Below, piece by piece: positions 1 to 9,506 of a stretch of 64,000 nucleotides of DNA. Below the pieces are notes generated by a model. It saw only the letters and a list, made by a program, of their open reading frames with translations. It ran no database searches and had not been told where the DNA came from. Every line of letters starts with the position of its first letter. The stretch's first letter is position 1. A program made the translations under genes and the position numbers. The DNA comes from Marinirhabdus sp963799365 (lineage in GTDB: Bacteria > Bacteroidota > Bacteroidia > Flavobacteriales > Flavobacteriaceae), in assembly GCA_963799365.1 (NCBI GenBank), contig CAWCWV010000016.1, positions 434,001 to 498,000 on the forward strand, given 5' to 3'.

Positions 1-213
1 ATTAGTTTGAAAGCGCAATCGGTATCAGTCAATTTAGAAGAAATCGTTATTGATAAAATGATGGGTATGAAAGCGTCGTATCTAAAAGGAAGTTTTGAAG
101 GAGTAGCCATCTATGAATATAACCAGAACAATGAAGAAATAAAAGAACCTTATTTAATAAATGGGAGTTTTCAATTTATGTCGCCTCGTTATAAGCCTAC
201 AAAGCAAAATTAA
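1..213 (+). CDS. C-terminal end of an unrecognised protein (cut by window edge)
   Basis: The reading frame is open from the first base and ends with TAA at 211-213, so this is most likely the tail of a gene that begins outside the window. A TTG at position 7 could be a start, but nothing argues for it. The visible 70 residues are mixed polar and hydrophobic, with no signal peptide, no membrane segment and no motif I recognise. It runs in the same direction as the lipoprotein gene that starts 114 bases later, and the gap shows no terminator. Confidence 0.5.
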   Translation: MSLKAQSVSVNLEEIVIDKMMGMKASYLKGSFEGVAIYEYNQNNEEIKEPYLINGSFQFMSPRYKPTKQN

Positions 214-326
214 TATATACAGGCTTTCTGACTGTACTGCAAAAGCGGTAGAAATTAATAAAAGGCTTCAAGAATTACCTTGTAATTATTAACTATCTAG
301 AGATTAAGAATAAAAAAACATATATT

Positions 327-1295
327 ATGAAAACCAGTAGTAGCCCTTTATTTCTAGTATTCGTAGCAATGACGCTAATTTTTAGTTGTAAAAATGATAC
401 TAAAGAAAAAAACAAACCTATAAAAATTCACAAAAGTGAATCGACAGCAGTTTTTTCGACCCCTCGTTTCGTTGAAATTGTAACCGAAAGTATGGAATTT
501 AAATCTGTAGACACGATTCCATCTGGGTGGAATACCTTCAGGTATAAAAACCTATCTAATGAAACACATTTCTTTTTATTGGATAAATATCCAGAAGGTA
601 AAACCATTAAAAATACGATTACTGATATAGCTCCTGTTTTTGAAAAAGGAATGGACTTAATTAATGAAGGAAAATCTGAAGAAGGTTTTGCAGCATTTGG
701 TGCCTTGCCAGAATGGTTTAACGCTATTGTTTTTTCTGGGGGTTCAGGATTAATTGCACCCAGACATACAGCAATAACGACTGTGAAATTAGAGCCAGGA
801 TATTATATTATGGAATGTTATGTAAAAATGCCCAATGGTACATTCCATACTTCCATGGGAATGGCCAAACCGTTAATTGTTACAGAAAAGAATAGTGGCC
901 AGTCTCCTCCAGAAGCAACAGTTAATATCACGCTTTCAGGAGAAGATGGCATCTCCTACGATACACCCATAGCCAAAGGCACCCAGGTATTTTCTGTATT
1001 TGTAAAAGATCAAAAGCGCCATGAAAATTTTATATGGCACGATGTAAATTTGGTTCGTTTAACAGCATCTGCAAGCGAAGAAGCTTTAGAAAAATGGATG
1101 GATTGGTCACATCCTAAAGGACTGGTAACACCAGTTCCAGAAGGTGTAACGTTTTTAGGGGGTGTTAATGATATGCCAGCTGGAAGTAAAGGGTATTTTA
1201 CAGCCGATTTAAAACCAGGTACCTATGCGCTAATTTCTGAAGTTCCAAATACAAAAAGTAAAAATTTGTTTAAGGTATTTGAGGTAATTGATTAA
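327..1295 (+). CDS. Lipoprotein with two tandem beta-sandwich-like repeats
   Basis: 322 aa. The N-terminus is a lipoprotein signal peptide with a lipobox ending in IFSC near residue 21, so the mature protein should be membrane anchored and periplasmic or surface exposed. Two halves resemble each other: residues about 47-185 and 190-322 each begin with a beta-rich stretch, contain a GG turn, and end with a 'LxPGxY' strand followed by a last strand. The pattern recalls cupredoxin-like folds. Repeat 1 keeps a Cys, a His and Met residues near its end (ECYVK, FHTSMGM) but not in the classical C-x4-H-x4-M spacing, and repeat 2 has none. Copper binding is therefore not established. The stop codon overlaps the ribBA stop tail to tail. 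Function unknown. Confidence 0.8.
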   Translation: MKTSSSPLFLVFVAMTLIFSCKNDTKEKNKPIKIHKSESTAVFSTPRFVEIVTESMEFKSVDTIPSGWNTFRYKNLSNETHFFLLDKYPEGKTIKNTITDIAPVFEKGMDLINEGKSEEGFAAFGALPEWFNAIVFSGGSGLIAPRHTAITTVKLEPGYYIMECYVKMPNGTFHTSMGMAKPLIVTEKNSGQSPPEATVNITLSGEDGISYDTPIAKGTQVFSVFVKDQKRHENFIWHDVNLVRLTASASEEALEKWMDWSHPKGLVTPVPEGVTFLGGVNDMPAGSKGYFTADLKPGTYALISEVPNTKSKNLFKVFEVID

Positions 1296-2440
1296 TAACT
1301 AACGTATTCCATAATCTCTAATCCATATCCAATCATTCCAACCCGCTTGGTTTGCTCGCTGTTTGAGAGTAGCTTAATTTTATGTATCCCAAGATCGTGT
1401 AAAATTTGCGCCCCAATTCCAAAATCTTTGCTGTCCATGACAATTCTGGGCGCTTTGGTTATTTCATTTTCTTTTTGAGACTCGCGAAGCGTTTTTAAAC
1501 GGCTTAAAAGGTTTAAAGATTGACTCTGTTGATTGATAAAAACAATAGCTCCTTTTCCTTTGGCAGTAATGGCACTAAACATATCGTCCAGCTTTTTATC
1601 TGCATTGTTGGTAAGCGTTCCCAGAATATCATTGTTCACCAAAGTAGAATTTACACGAACCATTACAGGTTCGTCTTTTGTCCAACTGCCTTGCGTAAGC
1701 GCTATGTGTACTTGATCGTTTGTGGTTTGTTTGTAAGCTCTTAATCTGAATTCACCAAAATTTGTGTTGATTTTAAAATCTTCTTTCTTTTCAATCAATG
1801 AATCGTGTTCCATTCTGTAAGCCACCAATGCTTCAATAGATACCAATTTTAAATCGAATCGTTTGGCAACTTCTACCAAATGTGGGAGACGCGCCATAGT
1901 GCCATCTTCATTCATGATCTCTACAATCACACCAGCGGGTTGTAACCCTGCAAGACGCGCAAAGTCTATAGCAGCTTCGGTATGCCCTGTTCTACGTAAT
2001 ACGCCACCATCTTTCGCTTTCAAAGGAAAAATGTGTCCTGGCTTACTTAGATCGTGTGGTTTGGTATCGGGGTCTATTAAAGCTTTCACAGTTTTAGCTC
2101 TGTCACTTGCTGAAATTCCCGTAGTAACTCCGTGCCCTTTTAAATCTACCGAAATGGTAAAGGCAGTCTCCATAGGATCTGTATTATTGCCCGTCATCAT
2201 TTCCAGCTGTAATTCTTTGCAATGTGCTTCGGTAATTGGAGCGCAAATAAGTCCGCGACCGTGGGTAGCCATAAAGTTAATCGTCTTTGGGGTTACCATT
2301 TCGGCAGCTGCTACAAAATCGCCTTCATTTTCACGATTTTCATCATCTACCACAATAATCACCTTGCCTTGACGTATGTCTTCAATGGCTTCTTGTATGG
2401 TATTCAGTTTGATTTGTGTGCCGTTTTCCGTAGTGATCAT
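1292..2440 (-). CDS. ribBA: 3,4-dihydroxy-2-butanone-4-phosphate synthase with degenerate GTP cyclohydrolase II domain
   Basis: 382 aa. The N-terminal half (about residues 10-205) is a complete DHBP synthase (RibB), which turns ribulose 5-phosphate into the four-carbon precursor of riboflavin. It has the acidic DDENRENEGD loop, the HGRGLICAP segment and the RTGHTEA motif. The C-terminal half follows the RibA (GTP cyclohydrolase II) fold and retains a GIGAQILHDLG-like segment. However, the region that should carry the zinc-binding cysteines reads VMVRVNSTLVNND with no cysteine. I infer that only the RibB activity remains and that GTP cyclohydrolase II comes from another locus. It has its own -7 box at 2459-2466. 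It lies after the ftsK-lolA-lptF/G run, with a gap of about 200 bases. Confidence 0.93.
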   Translation of the reverse strand: MITTENGTQIKLNTIQEAIEDIRQGKVIIVVDDENRENEGDFVAAAEMVTPKTINFMATHGRGLICAPITEAHCKELQLEMMTGNNTDPMETAFTISVDLKGHGVTTGISASDRAKTVKALIDPDTKPHDLSKPGHIFPLKAKDGGVLRRTGHTEAAIDFARLAGLQPAGVIVEIMNEDGTMARLPHLVEVAKRFDLKLVSIEALVAYRMEHDSLIEKKEDFKINTNFGEFRLRAYKQTTNDQVHIALTQGSWTKDEPVMVRVNSTLVNNDILGTLTNNADKKLDDMFSAITAKGKGAIVFINQQSQSLNLLSRLKTLRESQKENEITKAPRIVMDSKDFGIGAQILHDLGIHKIKLLSNSEQTKRVGMIGYGLEIMEYVSY

Positions 2441-2458
2441 TTCAATTCAATTAGAGTA

Positions 2459-2466
2459 CAAAGATA
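2459..2466 (-). promoter_or_regulatory. Candidate -7 promoter box for ribBA
   Basis: On the minus strand the sequence reads TATCTTTG, an exact match to the Bacteroidetes -7 consensus TAnnTTTG, 18 bases before the ribBA start codon. No clear -33 TTTG is visible at the usual 19-20 base distance, so the call rests on the -7 element and its position. Confidence 0.5.
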
Positions 2467-2643
2467 AGGAATTGGGGGTTTGTTAATTGGTGAATTAGTG
2501 AATTAGTGGAAGTAGCTTTACTTGAGGTGTATTGGTATGATGTGCCAAGGTGATAAATACAATGTTTGAAAAACCAATTTTTCATTGAGGAACTCAATCA
2601 AACTATAAACTTTATTTTGAAAATGTATACTATAAATTTTAAA

Positions 2644-4266
2644 TCATAGCTTTTCTAAATCATACCCTTTTTGTTTTAATTGCTGTTTAGCAGCTTGGAT
2701 AATTTCCTCGCTGTAAGTTTCACTTTCAGAATTATTTATAATGGCTATAAGCTGATTGTCAGTTCGGGATAATACCAAGGCTTTTTCAGATTGCGTTAAT
2801 AATAAAGTTCGTTCTCCATCTACAATAGCCGCATCTGTTGCCTTTTTTCCGAACAGCCTTGCAATACGCTGAAAAAAGGTATCCATATCAAAAACACCCT
2901 GATCTGTGGTAGCTCTATAGGTAAGCCAAATACTTAACGGAAGCATAATAGCTGTGCTTAACCAAGTCGCTATAAATGGATGCATGGTGCCATCTTCTGC
3001 ACTGTTTTTTGCAAAAATACCAATGAAATGATAGGTAAGAAACAACACAATAGCAATAACCATTGGCAATCCCATCCCGCCTTTTCTAATAATAGCGCCC
3101 AAAGGTGCTCCTACAAAGAACAAAATAATACAGGCAATCGCTAAAGCAAATTTTTCGTGAAACGCAATTTCATGCTTGTTAATACGCTTTGTTTTAACTT
3201 TAAATTCGTTTTTCTTGGCGCCTACAGATTGAATAATTCCTTTTACATTATTTAACGCCATTGTGATAATTTCGAGCTTTCTTTTTGGATTGACGATATC
3301 CAAAATCGCTGTCGGATTTTCTACAGCTAGGGTATCTCCAACATTTTCATCATTAAATTTTACGATTCCTGTACGGAAGTACATATTGTCTCCAAAAGCA
3401 GCAATATCATTAGAATAGGCATTGGAGAGGGTGTCAATAACCTTTACCAGCTCTTGTACCTGGTACATATTATGGCTGTTGAGTTCATTCTCCTTGTCAA
3501 CATCAATATTGTTAATTTCAGTAAGATCAATGTTTAAGGCGTATTCTTCGAAATACGTTTTTGCGAAAGGTAAACGCTTGCCTTTTTGAATGTCTTTTGT
3601 TTGAATATCTTCGTAATAATTTCCGTTCTTAAGAAGTAGTGTAAGCGTATTGCTATTTTCTTCACCAATCAATTCCCCTGTTTCGGCTATCATCACAATA
3701 TAATTGCCGTTTGGTTTTTCGGGATTTTTAATATGCATAATTACATCGTCAAGAAATTGATCGCGATCTCCGTGTTTTTTGTCAACCTTTATGTTGAAAT
3801 CGTCACCAACCTGACTAAACTGTCCTTCAGAAATTACCATGGATGGACTTAATTGTGCAATATTACGGCGAAGATTTTGCCATTTATATTCGGACCAGGG
3901 AATTACATTATTGGTGAAAATAAAGGCAATTCCTGCCAGCGCAATAATAAATACCATCAAGCTTCGCATAGCGCGTTGCAATGAAATCCCGGTAGATTTC
4001 ATCGCAGCGAATTCATATTTTTCAGCGAAACTACCAAATACCATAAGGGATGCCACCAAAATGGTAAGTGGTAACACCATTGGAATTAGTTTTGGTGAGA
4101 AAAACCAAAGAAATTTCAGAATAATAGAAAAGGCGAGGTCTTTACCCGCCAGTTCTGAAATGTATAACCAAATACTTTGCAGTACAAAAATGAACATTAA
4201 AATAACGAAGACGCTCGTAAACGTCTTCAGATACGTAGTTAATATGTACCGGTCTAATATTTTCAA
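2644..4266 (-). CDS. LptF/LptG family permease (YjgP/YjgQ)
   Basis: 540 aa, somewhat longer than proteobacterial LptF/G (about 360 aa). The LptF/G family forms the inner-membrane part of the LptBFGC exporter that moves lipopolysaccharide to the outer membrane. Three hydrophobic segments precede residue 125, a soluble periplasmic beta-jellyroll-like stretch follows, and three more membrane segments occur around residues 370-460. That is the LptF/G topology. The extra length is a polar C-terminal tail (about 80 residues) that probably lies in the cytoplasm. It starts 7 bases after the lolA-like stop, so it is probably co-transcribed with lolA and ftsK. Whether it is the LptF or the LptG partner cannot be decided from the sequence. 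Confidence 0.88.
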   Translation of the reverse strand: MKILDRYILTTYLKTFTSVFVILMFIFVLQSIWLYISELAGKDLAFSIILKFLWFFSPKLIPMVLPLTILVASLMVFGSFAEKYEFAAMKSTGISLQRAMRSLMVFIIALAGIAFIFTNNVIPWSEYKWQNLRRNIAQLSPSMVISEGQFSQVGDDFNIKVDKKHGDRDQFLDDVIMHIKNPEKPNGNYIVMIAETGELIGEENSNTLTLLLKNGNYYEDIQTKDIQKGKRLPFAKTYFEEYALNIDLTEINNIDVDKENELNSHNMYQVQELVKVIDTLSNAYSNDIAAFGDNMYFRTGIVKFNDENVGDTLAVENPTAILDIVNPKRKLEIITMALNNVKGIIQSVGAKKNEFKVKTKRINKHEIAFHEKFALAIACIILFFVGAPLGAIIRKGGMGLPMVIAIVLFLTYHFIGIFAKNSAEDGTMHPFIATWLSTAIMLPLSIWLTYRATTDQGVFDMDTFFQRIARLFGKKATDAAIVDGERTLLLTQSEKALVLSRTDNQLIAIINNSESETYSEEIIQAAKQQLKQKGYDLEKL

Positions 4267-4273
4267 TAGTAGC

Positions 4274-4930
4274 TTAGTCTAGTTTGTTGATATAATAGCC
4301 GTCTTTTTTGTATTTAGCCTCATCAAAAGTAAACATTGCCTTGCTAATGGGCAGATTGGTTTTAAAAGAATTAACGGTTAACGTGTATTTTGTTCCGTTA
4401 GCGTCCGTCTGAATTAGTTTGTAGATATGCTTTGTTTGAGCATCTATCCCTAACAAAATATCCTTGATCTCAGCTTTACTATCTATTGGAATAAGTTTTA
4501 CAAACTGAATTTTACGCCCTTTGATATTTTGGGTAATGTCCATTTTGTAATTGTAACCCTTTTCATAAAAGGTAAGCATTTTACTAGGTGTAATTTGCTT
4601 GTCTTCAGCAGGATTATACTTTGAAATTGTTACTTCTTCATCTTCTGGAACAACTGTGTAAATACTACGACCATCAAACATCGTTGTAGTTCCCAGCATA
4701 TTTAGAACATACTTTTCTCCGTTTATGGTTACATCGCCACGGGTGTCTTGGTCAATTCCTTCATTTGCGTTGCTAAGATTATATTTGAAGTCTATGGTAA
4801 TATTATCGTAGCCTTTTGCTTTGGCTGAAACTTCACTTAATAATTTTTTTGGATCTTGCGCTTGGGCAAAACCAAAGGTTGCTATGGCGACTAAAAATAG
4901 TACTAAATTTTTCATGTTAAATGTCTTCAT
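4274..4930 (-). CDS. lolA: LolA-like outer-membrane lipoprotein carrier
   Basis: 218 aa with an N-terminal signal peptide ending in AQAQ near residue 25. The mature part has the alternating beta strands and the MLTFYEKGYNY-type segment seen in LolA-family carriers. In Gram-negative bacteria these ferry lipoproteins across the periplasm from the Lol ABC transporter to the outer membrane. The family in Bacteroidetes is usually annotated as LolA-like, and no LolB acceptor is seen here. The annotated ATG overlaps the ftsK stop by 14 bases. A second ATG at 4915, one base after that stop, would give an equally good signal peptide and may be the true start. Neither has a Shine-Dalgarno sequence. Confidence 0.88.
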   Translation of the reverse strand: MKTFNMKNLVLFLVAIATFGFAQAQDPKKLLSEVSAKAKGYDNITIDFKYNLSNANEGIDQDTRGDVTINGEKYVLNMLGTTTMFDGRSIYTVVPEDEEVTISKYNPAEDKQITPSKMLTFYEKGYNYKMDITQNIKGRKIQFVKLIPIDSKAEIKDILLGIDAQTKHIYKLIQTDANGTKYTLTVNSFKTNLPISKAMFTFDEAKYKKDGYYINKLD

Positions 4931-7295
4931 TTTCTAAAAGTTGATTTAATGCGTCTATGGTGGCAACATTTACTTGCCTTGCTTTGCTGCCTTCGAAAGG
5001 GCCAACAATTCCTGCCGCTTCTAACTGGTCTATAATACGTCCTGCACGGTTGTATCCTAGTTTCAGTTTTCTTTGTAATAAAGATGCAGATCCTTGTTGT
5101 GCAATTACCAGTACTTCGGCGGCATCGCGGAACAATTTATCTCGTTCTTCTATGTTATTATCAATTGTTGTGCCACCTTCTTCCCCTTCGTATTCTGGGA
5201 GCATATACGCATCTGGATACGCTTTTTGGCTACCTATAAAATCGGTAATATCTGCTACTTCTGGAGTGTCCACAAAAGCACATTGTACACGTGTTAAATC
5301 GTTTCCTTGGGTAAATAACATATCCCCGCGACCTATTAATTGATCTGCACCACCGGAATCTAAAATGGTTCTGGAATCAATTTTACTGGTTACTCTAAAG
5401 GCTATCCTCGCTGGGAAGTTGGCTTTAATAATTCCTGTAATAACATTTACAGAAGGTCTTTGAGTAGCAACGATTAGGTGAATCCCAATAGCCCGAGCCA
5501 ATTGTGCTAATCTTGCAATAGGGGTCTCTACTTCTTTACCAGCCGTCATAATCAAATCTGCAAACTCGTCTATCACCAGCACAATGTAAGGTAAGTAATG
5601 GTGGCCGTCATTCGGGTTCAATTTGCGGTTTTTAAACTTGGTGTTGTATTCTTTTATATTTCGACACAAGGCATCTTTAAGTAGATCATAGCGCTGGTCC
5701 ATTTCAATACAAAGCGAATTAAGGGTGTTAATAACCTTGTTCGTGTCTGTAATGATGGCTTCTTCGGTATCTGGGAGCTTTGCCAGATAATGTCGCTCAA
5801 TTTTGTTGAACAAGGTTAACTCTACCTTTTTTGGGTCTACCAAGATAAACTTTACTTCAGCTGGGTGTTTTTTGTAGAGAAGGGAGGTAAGAATAGCGTT
5901 TAATCCAACCGATTTACCCTGTCCTGTGGCTCCAGCCATTAAGAGGTGAGGCATTTTAGCAAGGTCTACCACAAAGGTCTCGTTACTAATGGTTTTACCA
6001 AGGGTTAATGGGAGTTCCATTTCAGCATTCTGAAATTTGGGCGAAGCAATGGCAGAACGCATAGAAACAATTCGCGGATTTTTATTAGGAACCTCAATAC
6101 CAATAGTACCTCGTCCTGGAATAGGCGCAATAATACGAATCCCTAAGGCCGACAGCGACAATGCAATATCATCTTCCAAATTCTTAATTTTTGAAATACG
6201 AATACCAGCATCTGGAACAATTTCATAAAGTGTTACTGTAGGCCCCACAGTGGCTTTAATGTTCGATATTCCAATTTTGTAATTCTGAAGTGTTTCTACA
6301 ATTCGGTTTTTGTTTTCCTCAAGCTCTTCTTGGTTTATGGTTATACCTTTTCCTGCGGTGTAATCCTTTAATAACTCAATGCTTGGAAATTTATAATTAC
6401 TAAGCTCTAACTTGGGATCAAACTCTCCAAAATCTGCTACTAGCTTTTTACTCAGGTTTTCTTCTACTTCATCCTCTTCGGCCGCTGTTTCCACTTGCAT
6501 TTCTACATCGCTTTCCTGAACTATTTCTTGTTGAATTTGTGTTTTAAGAATAGGTTCTTCTATGGTTTCTTCATGAGGAGTAACAATTTCCATTTTCGCC
6601 GAATCGGTTGCAGTTTCTTTGGTAACCAAAGTCTCCACTACATCTTTTTCATAATCTGTTTGATCTATTTGTTCAGCACCGTTTTCGAAGTCTTCTCTGA
6701 TGCCATTTTTTGTTTTCTGAAATGCTGCTGAAATCGTATCGGGTGTAATCTTCAATCGAATCACAAAATAGACAATTGCCAAAAAGAGCATTACCAAGAT
6801 AGCCCCGGTTAATCCTAAATAGTCTTGTAAATAATCGTTACTTTCAAAACCAATCACACCACTTAAAATAGAGGAAGTTTCAGTAAAAAATCCGAAAAAC
6901 ACAGCAATCCAGATCATTACCAGTATACCCCAAAACCAAAAGCGCTGCAATTGTTTTTTTGTATAATCTAAAAAATAATACACCCCTGTGAGTGTAATTA
7001 AAAACGCTAGAATAAACGAAGCAATCCCAAATCCCTGATATATAAAGAAGTGACCTACGTTACTCCCAAATTTATTGAGCCAGTTTTTTGCTTCGGCCTC
7101 ACGGTCTAGGATGCCAATATCGCTCTGGTCCGCTTGCCATGAAAAAAAGTAGGATGCAAAGGAAATGAGTAGCGCAAGACCTAATAACGTCAAAAAACTT
7201 CCCAACACAATTTTTTGTTGCTTGGATACCGTAAAGTTTATCTTTTTACGCGGAGTGCTCGTTTTATTGGAAGTAGTTTTTTTCTTTTTGGCCAT
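4917..7295 (-). CDS. ftsK: DNA translocase FtsK
   Basis: 792 aa from the chosen ATG. Four or five membrane segments lie in the first 180 residues. A short acidic linker follows, then the alpha/beta motor with Walker A GATGQGKS near residue 455, Walker B VLVIDEFADL, and ATQRPSVNVITG. The C-terminal winged-helix gamma domain (about 65 residues, including the KLKLGYNRAGRI segment) reads KOPS-type sequences in this family. FtsK is anchored at the septum and pumps chromosome dimers apart for XerCD recombination at dif. An in-frame codon further upstream (7325) would add 10 residues, but the -7 box at 7315-7322 lies downstream of it, so MAKKKK is the better start. It heads the lolA-lptF/G run. Confidence 0.97.
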   Translation of the reverse strand: MAKKKKTTSNKTSTPRKKINFTVSKQQKIVLGSFLTLLGLALLISFASYFFSWQADQSDIGILDREAEAKNWLNKFGSNVGHFFIYQGFGIASFILAFLITLTGVYYFLDYTKKQLQRFWFWGILVMIWIAVFFGFFTETSSILSGVIGFESNDYLQDYLGLTGAILVMLFLAIVYFVIRLKITPDTISAAFQKTKNGIREDFENGAEQIDQTDYEKDVVETLVTKETATDSAKMEIVTPHEETIEEPILKTQIQQEIVQESDVEMQVETAAEEDEVEENLSKKLVADFGEFDPKLELSNYKFPSIELLKDYTAGKGITINQEELEENKNRIVETLQNYKIGISNIKATVGPTVTLYEIVPDAGIRISKIKNLEDDIALSLSALGIRIIAPIPGRGTIGIEVPNKNPRIVSMRSAIASPKFQNAEMELPLTLGKTISNETFVVDLAKMPHLLMAGATGQGKSVGLNAILTSLLYKKHPAEVKFILVDPKKVELTLFNKIERHYLAKLPDTEEAIITDTNKVINTLNSLCIEMDQRYDLLKDALCRNIKEYNTKFKNRKLNPNDGHHYLPYIVLVIDEFADLIMTAGKEVETPIARLAQLARAIGIHLIVATQRPSVNVITGIIKANFPARIAFRVTSKIDSRTILDSGGADQLIGRGDMLFTQGNDLTRVQCAFVDTPEVADITDFIGSQKAYPDAYMLPEYEGEEGGTTIDNNIEERDKLFRDAAEVLVIAQQGSASLLQRKLKLGYNRAGRIIDQLEAAGIVGPFEGSKARQVNVATIDALNQLLENEDI

Positions 7296-7314
7296 AAATG
7301 CTGGTATCGTCGTG

Positions 7315-7322
7315 CAAAAATA
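7315..7322 (-). promoter_or_regulatory. Candidate -7 promoter box for ftsK
   Basis: The minus strand reads TATTTTTG, matching TAnnTTTG, 19 bases before the MAKKKK start. It helps exclude the longer start at 7325. No matching -33 element was found. Confidence 0.4.
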
Positions 7323-7661
7323 CAACGTTACAAACTACATAAAAATTTTGGAAGGGGTAAAATGATATATTTGAAATTTAACAGAAGTTATTCAACGGCA
7401 ATCCTAACAATTTTATGGTTGAATTCATTAATTTGAGAAGAAATGTTCTTTTCGTAGGCTTTCATAGTTTTGATGTTTAAGCAGGATATGTATTTATTAG
7501 TCTCGAAAAAGAATTTTTATAGAAAGTGTGAATTGGATTTCTCTCGCTAACATTGAAATGTTTATGTTTAAAAAATTACTTTCAAAAATATTTTATGTTG
7601 AAGCGATTTAAGAGTTGTTGTGAAGAATTACATTTTAATTTAGGTGTACAGCCAATTTTAT
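7323..7661. other. Gap without a supported gene
   Basis: About 340 AT-rich bases between the ftsK promoter region and the end of the small membrane protein gene. Short open frames here lack start context and protein-like composition. I see no tRNA, terminator-like hairpin or repeat. Confidence 0.5.
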
Positions 7662-8030
7662 CTAAACAGGTTCTGAAGTTTCTGTAGGGATGGTATTTTG
7701 ATTTTGGTAAGGCTTATTTCTTTCCTCTTGTATTGCATCTCGTTTCTTAAATTCATAATATTTATATGTCCAAGTTGCGGCTAAGAAAATGAGAAGCATC
7801 CAGTTAAAAATTTTAATTTTTGAAATTTCCAAAAAATGAGCAATGAAGAAAGAAGCCACAAATGCAATACCTCCAAACATAACTCCATAACCGATAACAA
7901 TGGCGCCACCTGCGAGTCCTTGTCCTTTCCCTGCATCTACAAAATCAGCATAAAATAGTCCCAAAACAAGAAAAGCGAGTAACATTAATATATAAAAGCC
8001 AATTCGTGCGGGTTTAAAGAAGTTTTTCAT
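7662..8030 (-). CDS. Small three-helix membrane protein of unknown function
   Basis: 122 aa from the ATG at 8030; a longer in-frame extension to 8066 adds 12 unlikely residues. Three hydrophobic segments lie near residues 9-28, 42-66 and 74-92, followed by a charged tail rich in Lys, Glu and Asn. The segment between helices 1 and 2 contains a glycine-rich run (GKGQGLAGGA) similar in style to small Bacteroidetes inner-membrane proteins of unknown function. It lies 66 bases downstream of the VWA protein gene on the same strand and may be co-transcribed with it. No specific function can be assigned. Confidence 0.7.
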   Translation of the reverse strand: MKNFFKPARIGFYILMLLAFLVLGLFYADFVDAGKGQGLAGGAIVIGYGVMFGGIAFVASFFIAHFLEISKIKIFNWMLLIFLAATWTYKYYEFKKRDAIQEERNKPYQNQNTIPTETSEPV

Positions 8031-8096
8031 ATTTGTTATGTTAATTGTATGTATAGCATCTCTCAAAAAAATGGTACACCATTGTGGTTTAATATC

Positions 8097-9506
8097 TCAA
8101 TTTACGTCCCTAATTTCAGTTACAGTTTCGCCTTGCTTAACTTCTATGTTAAATACGGCGCTTTTTGCCGAACTATTATAGACACCGTGTTCTACCAATG
8201 TCACCTCATAAGTACCAAGTGTTAAAATAATTTCTTTGTTTTTTTTATAGGTTCGTCCGCCATAAATATTTTCTCCAGTGGCTATATCTTTTATTCTAAT
8301 ACCAACATCGAAAGGTTCTCCGTTTAAAGTTCCCCCTATAATGGCAATACCTGTTTTAAAATCGTGAGATGCTTTAGTTACTTCCCCATTGCCCACAGTT
8401 ATATCTTTGAGCATATGTGTAGCTTCCAATCCGTGGACAGTTCTTGCTATTAATTGAATATTATAGGTTCCCGCATCCACTTGAAGTTCTTTTTCTTTGC
8501 CATAGGTTCTACTTCCTATTACATTTTTACCTTCTGGTGTTTGAACTCCAATTTGGCTATCCCAAAGTGTACCGTTATTTGAAATACTTAAATTTAGTTT
8601 GGCTCCATCCAAGGAGACTGTTTTGTAGGTAATTTGATCGTTAGCGGTTTTTATATTTTTAATACTAACAGGTGAAATTGCATTTAGGCTATGTTGCCAA
8701 ACGTCTAAGTCGTAAGTTCCCTGCGGAAGGTATAAATAAGTAGTATCTGCATAAGTTCTACCTTGATCTACTTTATTTTTAGTACCAGCCATATATGCTT
8801 GTACCTGCGCATCAAGCGGTTTACCGTTTTTGAGAACGTACACACCTAGATTCCCTTTTGGCATGTCTACAGTTTGTCCTGCTACTTCGGTCATGGCATC
8901 TCCTAATCCGCTGGCATCTGCTGCATCATAATAGTTACCATCGCCTGCTTTGGCGGCGCATTTTAGCTGTTCAGTCTCGCTAGCTTTTAAGCCGAAACCT
9001 ACAATATGAAGTTTAAAATCGATGCCTTCTTTTTTGGCTGCTGAAACTACCTTGCAGATATCTCCGTCGCAGGATTCAATCCCATCGGTTATTAAAACGA
9101 TGGTTGCTTTCTGTTTGGATGTTCTTAGCTGGCCAATCACCTCTTCTGCCGAATATGCCAAAGGCGTCATTCCCAATGGTTTTATGTTTTTTACTGCAGA
9201 AGCTACCTCGCTTTTAGAAGTATTTGAAATAGGTACTAACATTTCAACATCGCGACAATCCCCTTTTTTACGATGTCCATAGGCGACTAAGCTAATTTTT
9301 TGATTTTCAGCAAAATCATTAATGGAAGTTGAAAGTACCGAGGAGGCTATTTCCATTTTGGTTTTACCCTCCATTTGACCCCACATAGAGCCACTGGCAT
9401 CGTAAATAAAAATAATAGGAGAGGGGACTTCGGGTGTTTGTTTGGTCTGTGCGAAACTAGAAAATGTACATAAGAGTACACCTGCTAAAAGGAGGTAATT
9501 TTTCAT
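8097..9506 (-). CDS. Secreted von Willebrand factor A domain protein with repeated C-terminal domains
   Basis: 469 aa from the ATG at 9506; an upstream extension to 9536 is less likely because it pushes the signal peptide inward. A signal peptide ends at FSSFAQ. The VWA domain (about residues 28-205) has a complete MIDAS: DASGS, a conserved Thr in MTPLAYS, and ITDGIES. It therefore probably binds a divalent metal and a protein partner. Four further beta modules follow, several sharing a 'GRTY ... GTY' signature like carboxypeptidase-regulatory folds. VWA proteins of this type act in adhesion or complex assembly at the cell surface or in the periplasm. No partner is evident nearby except the small membrane protein. 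Confidence 0.85.
   Translation of the reverse strand: MKNYLLLAGVLLCTFSSFAQTKQTPEVPSPIIFIYDASGSMWGQMEGKTKMEIASSVLSTSINDFAENQKISLVAYGHRKKGDCRDVEMLVPISNTSKSEVASAVKNIKPLGMTPLAYSAEEVIGQLRTSKQKATIVLITDGIESCDGDICKVVSAAKKEGIDFKLHIVGFGLKASETEQLKCAAKAGDGNYYDAADASGLGDAMTEVAGQTVDMPKGNLGVYVLKNGKPLDAQVQAYMAGTKNKVDQGRTYADTTYLYLPQGTYDLDVWQHSLNAISPVSIKNIKTANDQITYKTVSLDGAKLNLSISNNGTLWDSQIGVQTPEGKNVIGSRTYGKEKELQVDAGTYNIQLIARTVHGLEATHMLKDITVGNGEVTKASHDFKTGIAIIGGTLNGEPFDVGIRIKDIATGENIYGGRTYKKNKEIILTLGTYEVTLVEHGVYNSSAKSAVFNIEVKQGETVTEIRDVN

Noticed and set aside
1520..2372. Plus-strand open frames across ribBA (60-169 codons)
   Set aside because: They lie antisense to the fully conserved ribBA gene and have no domain, start context or promoter.
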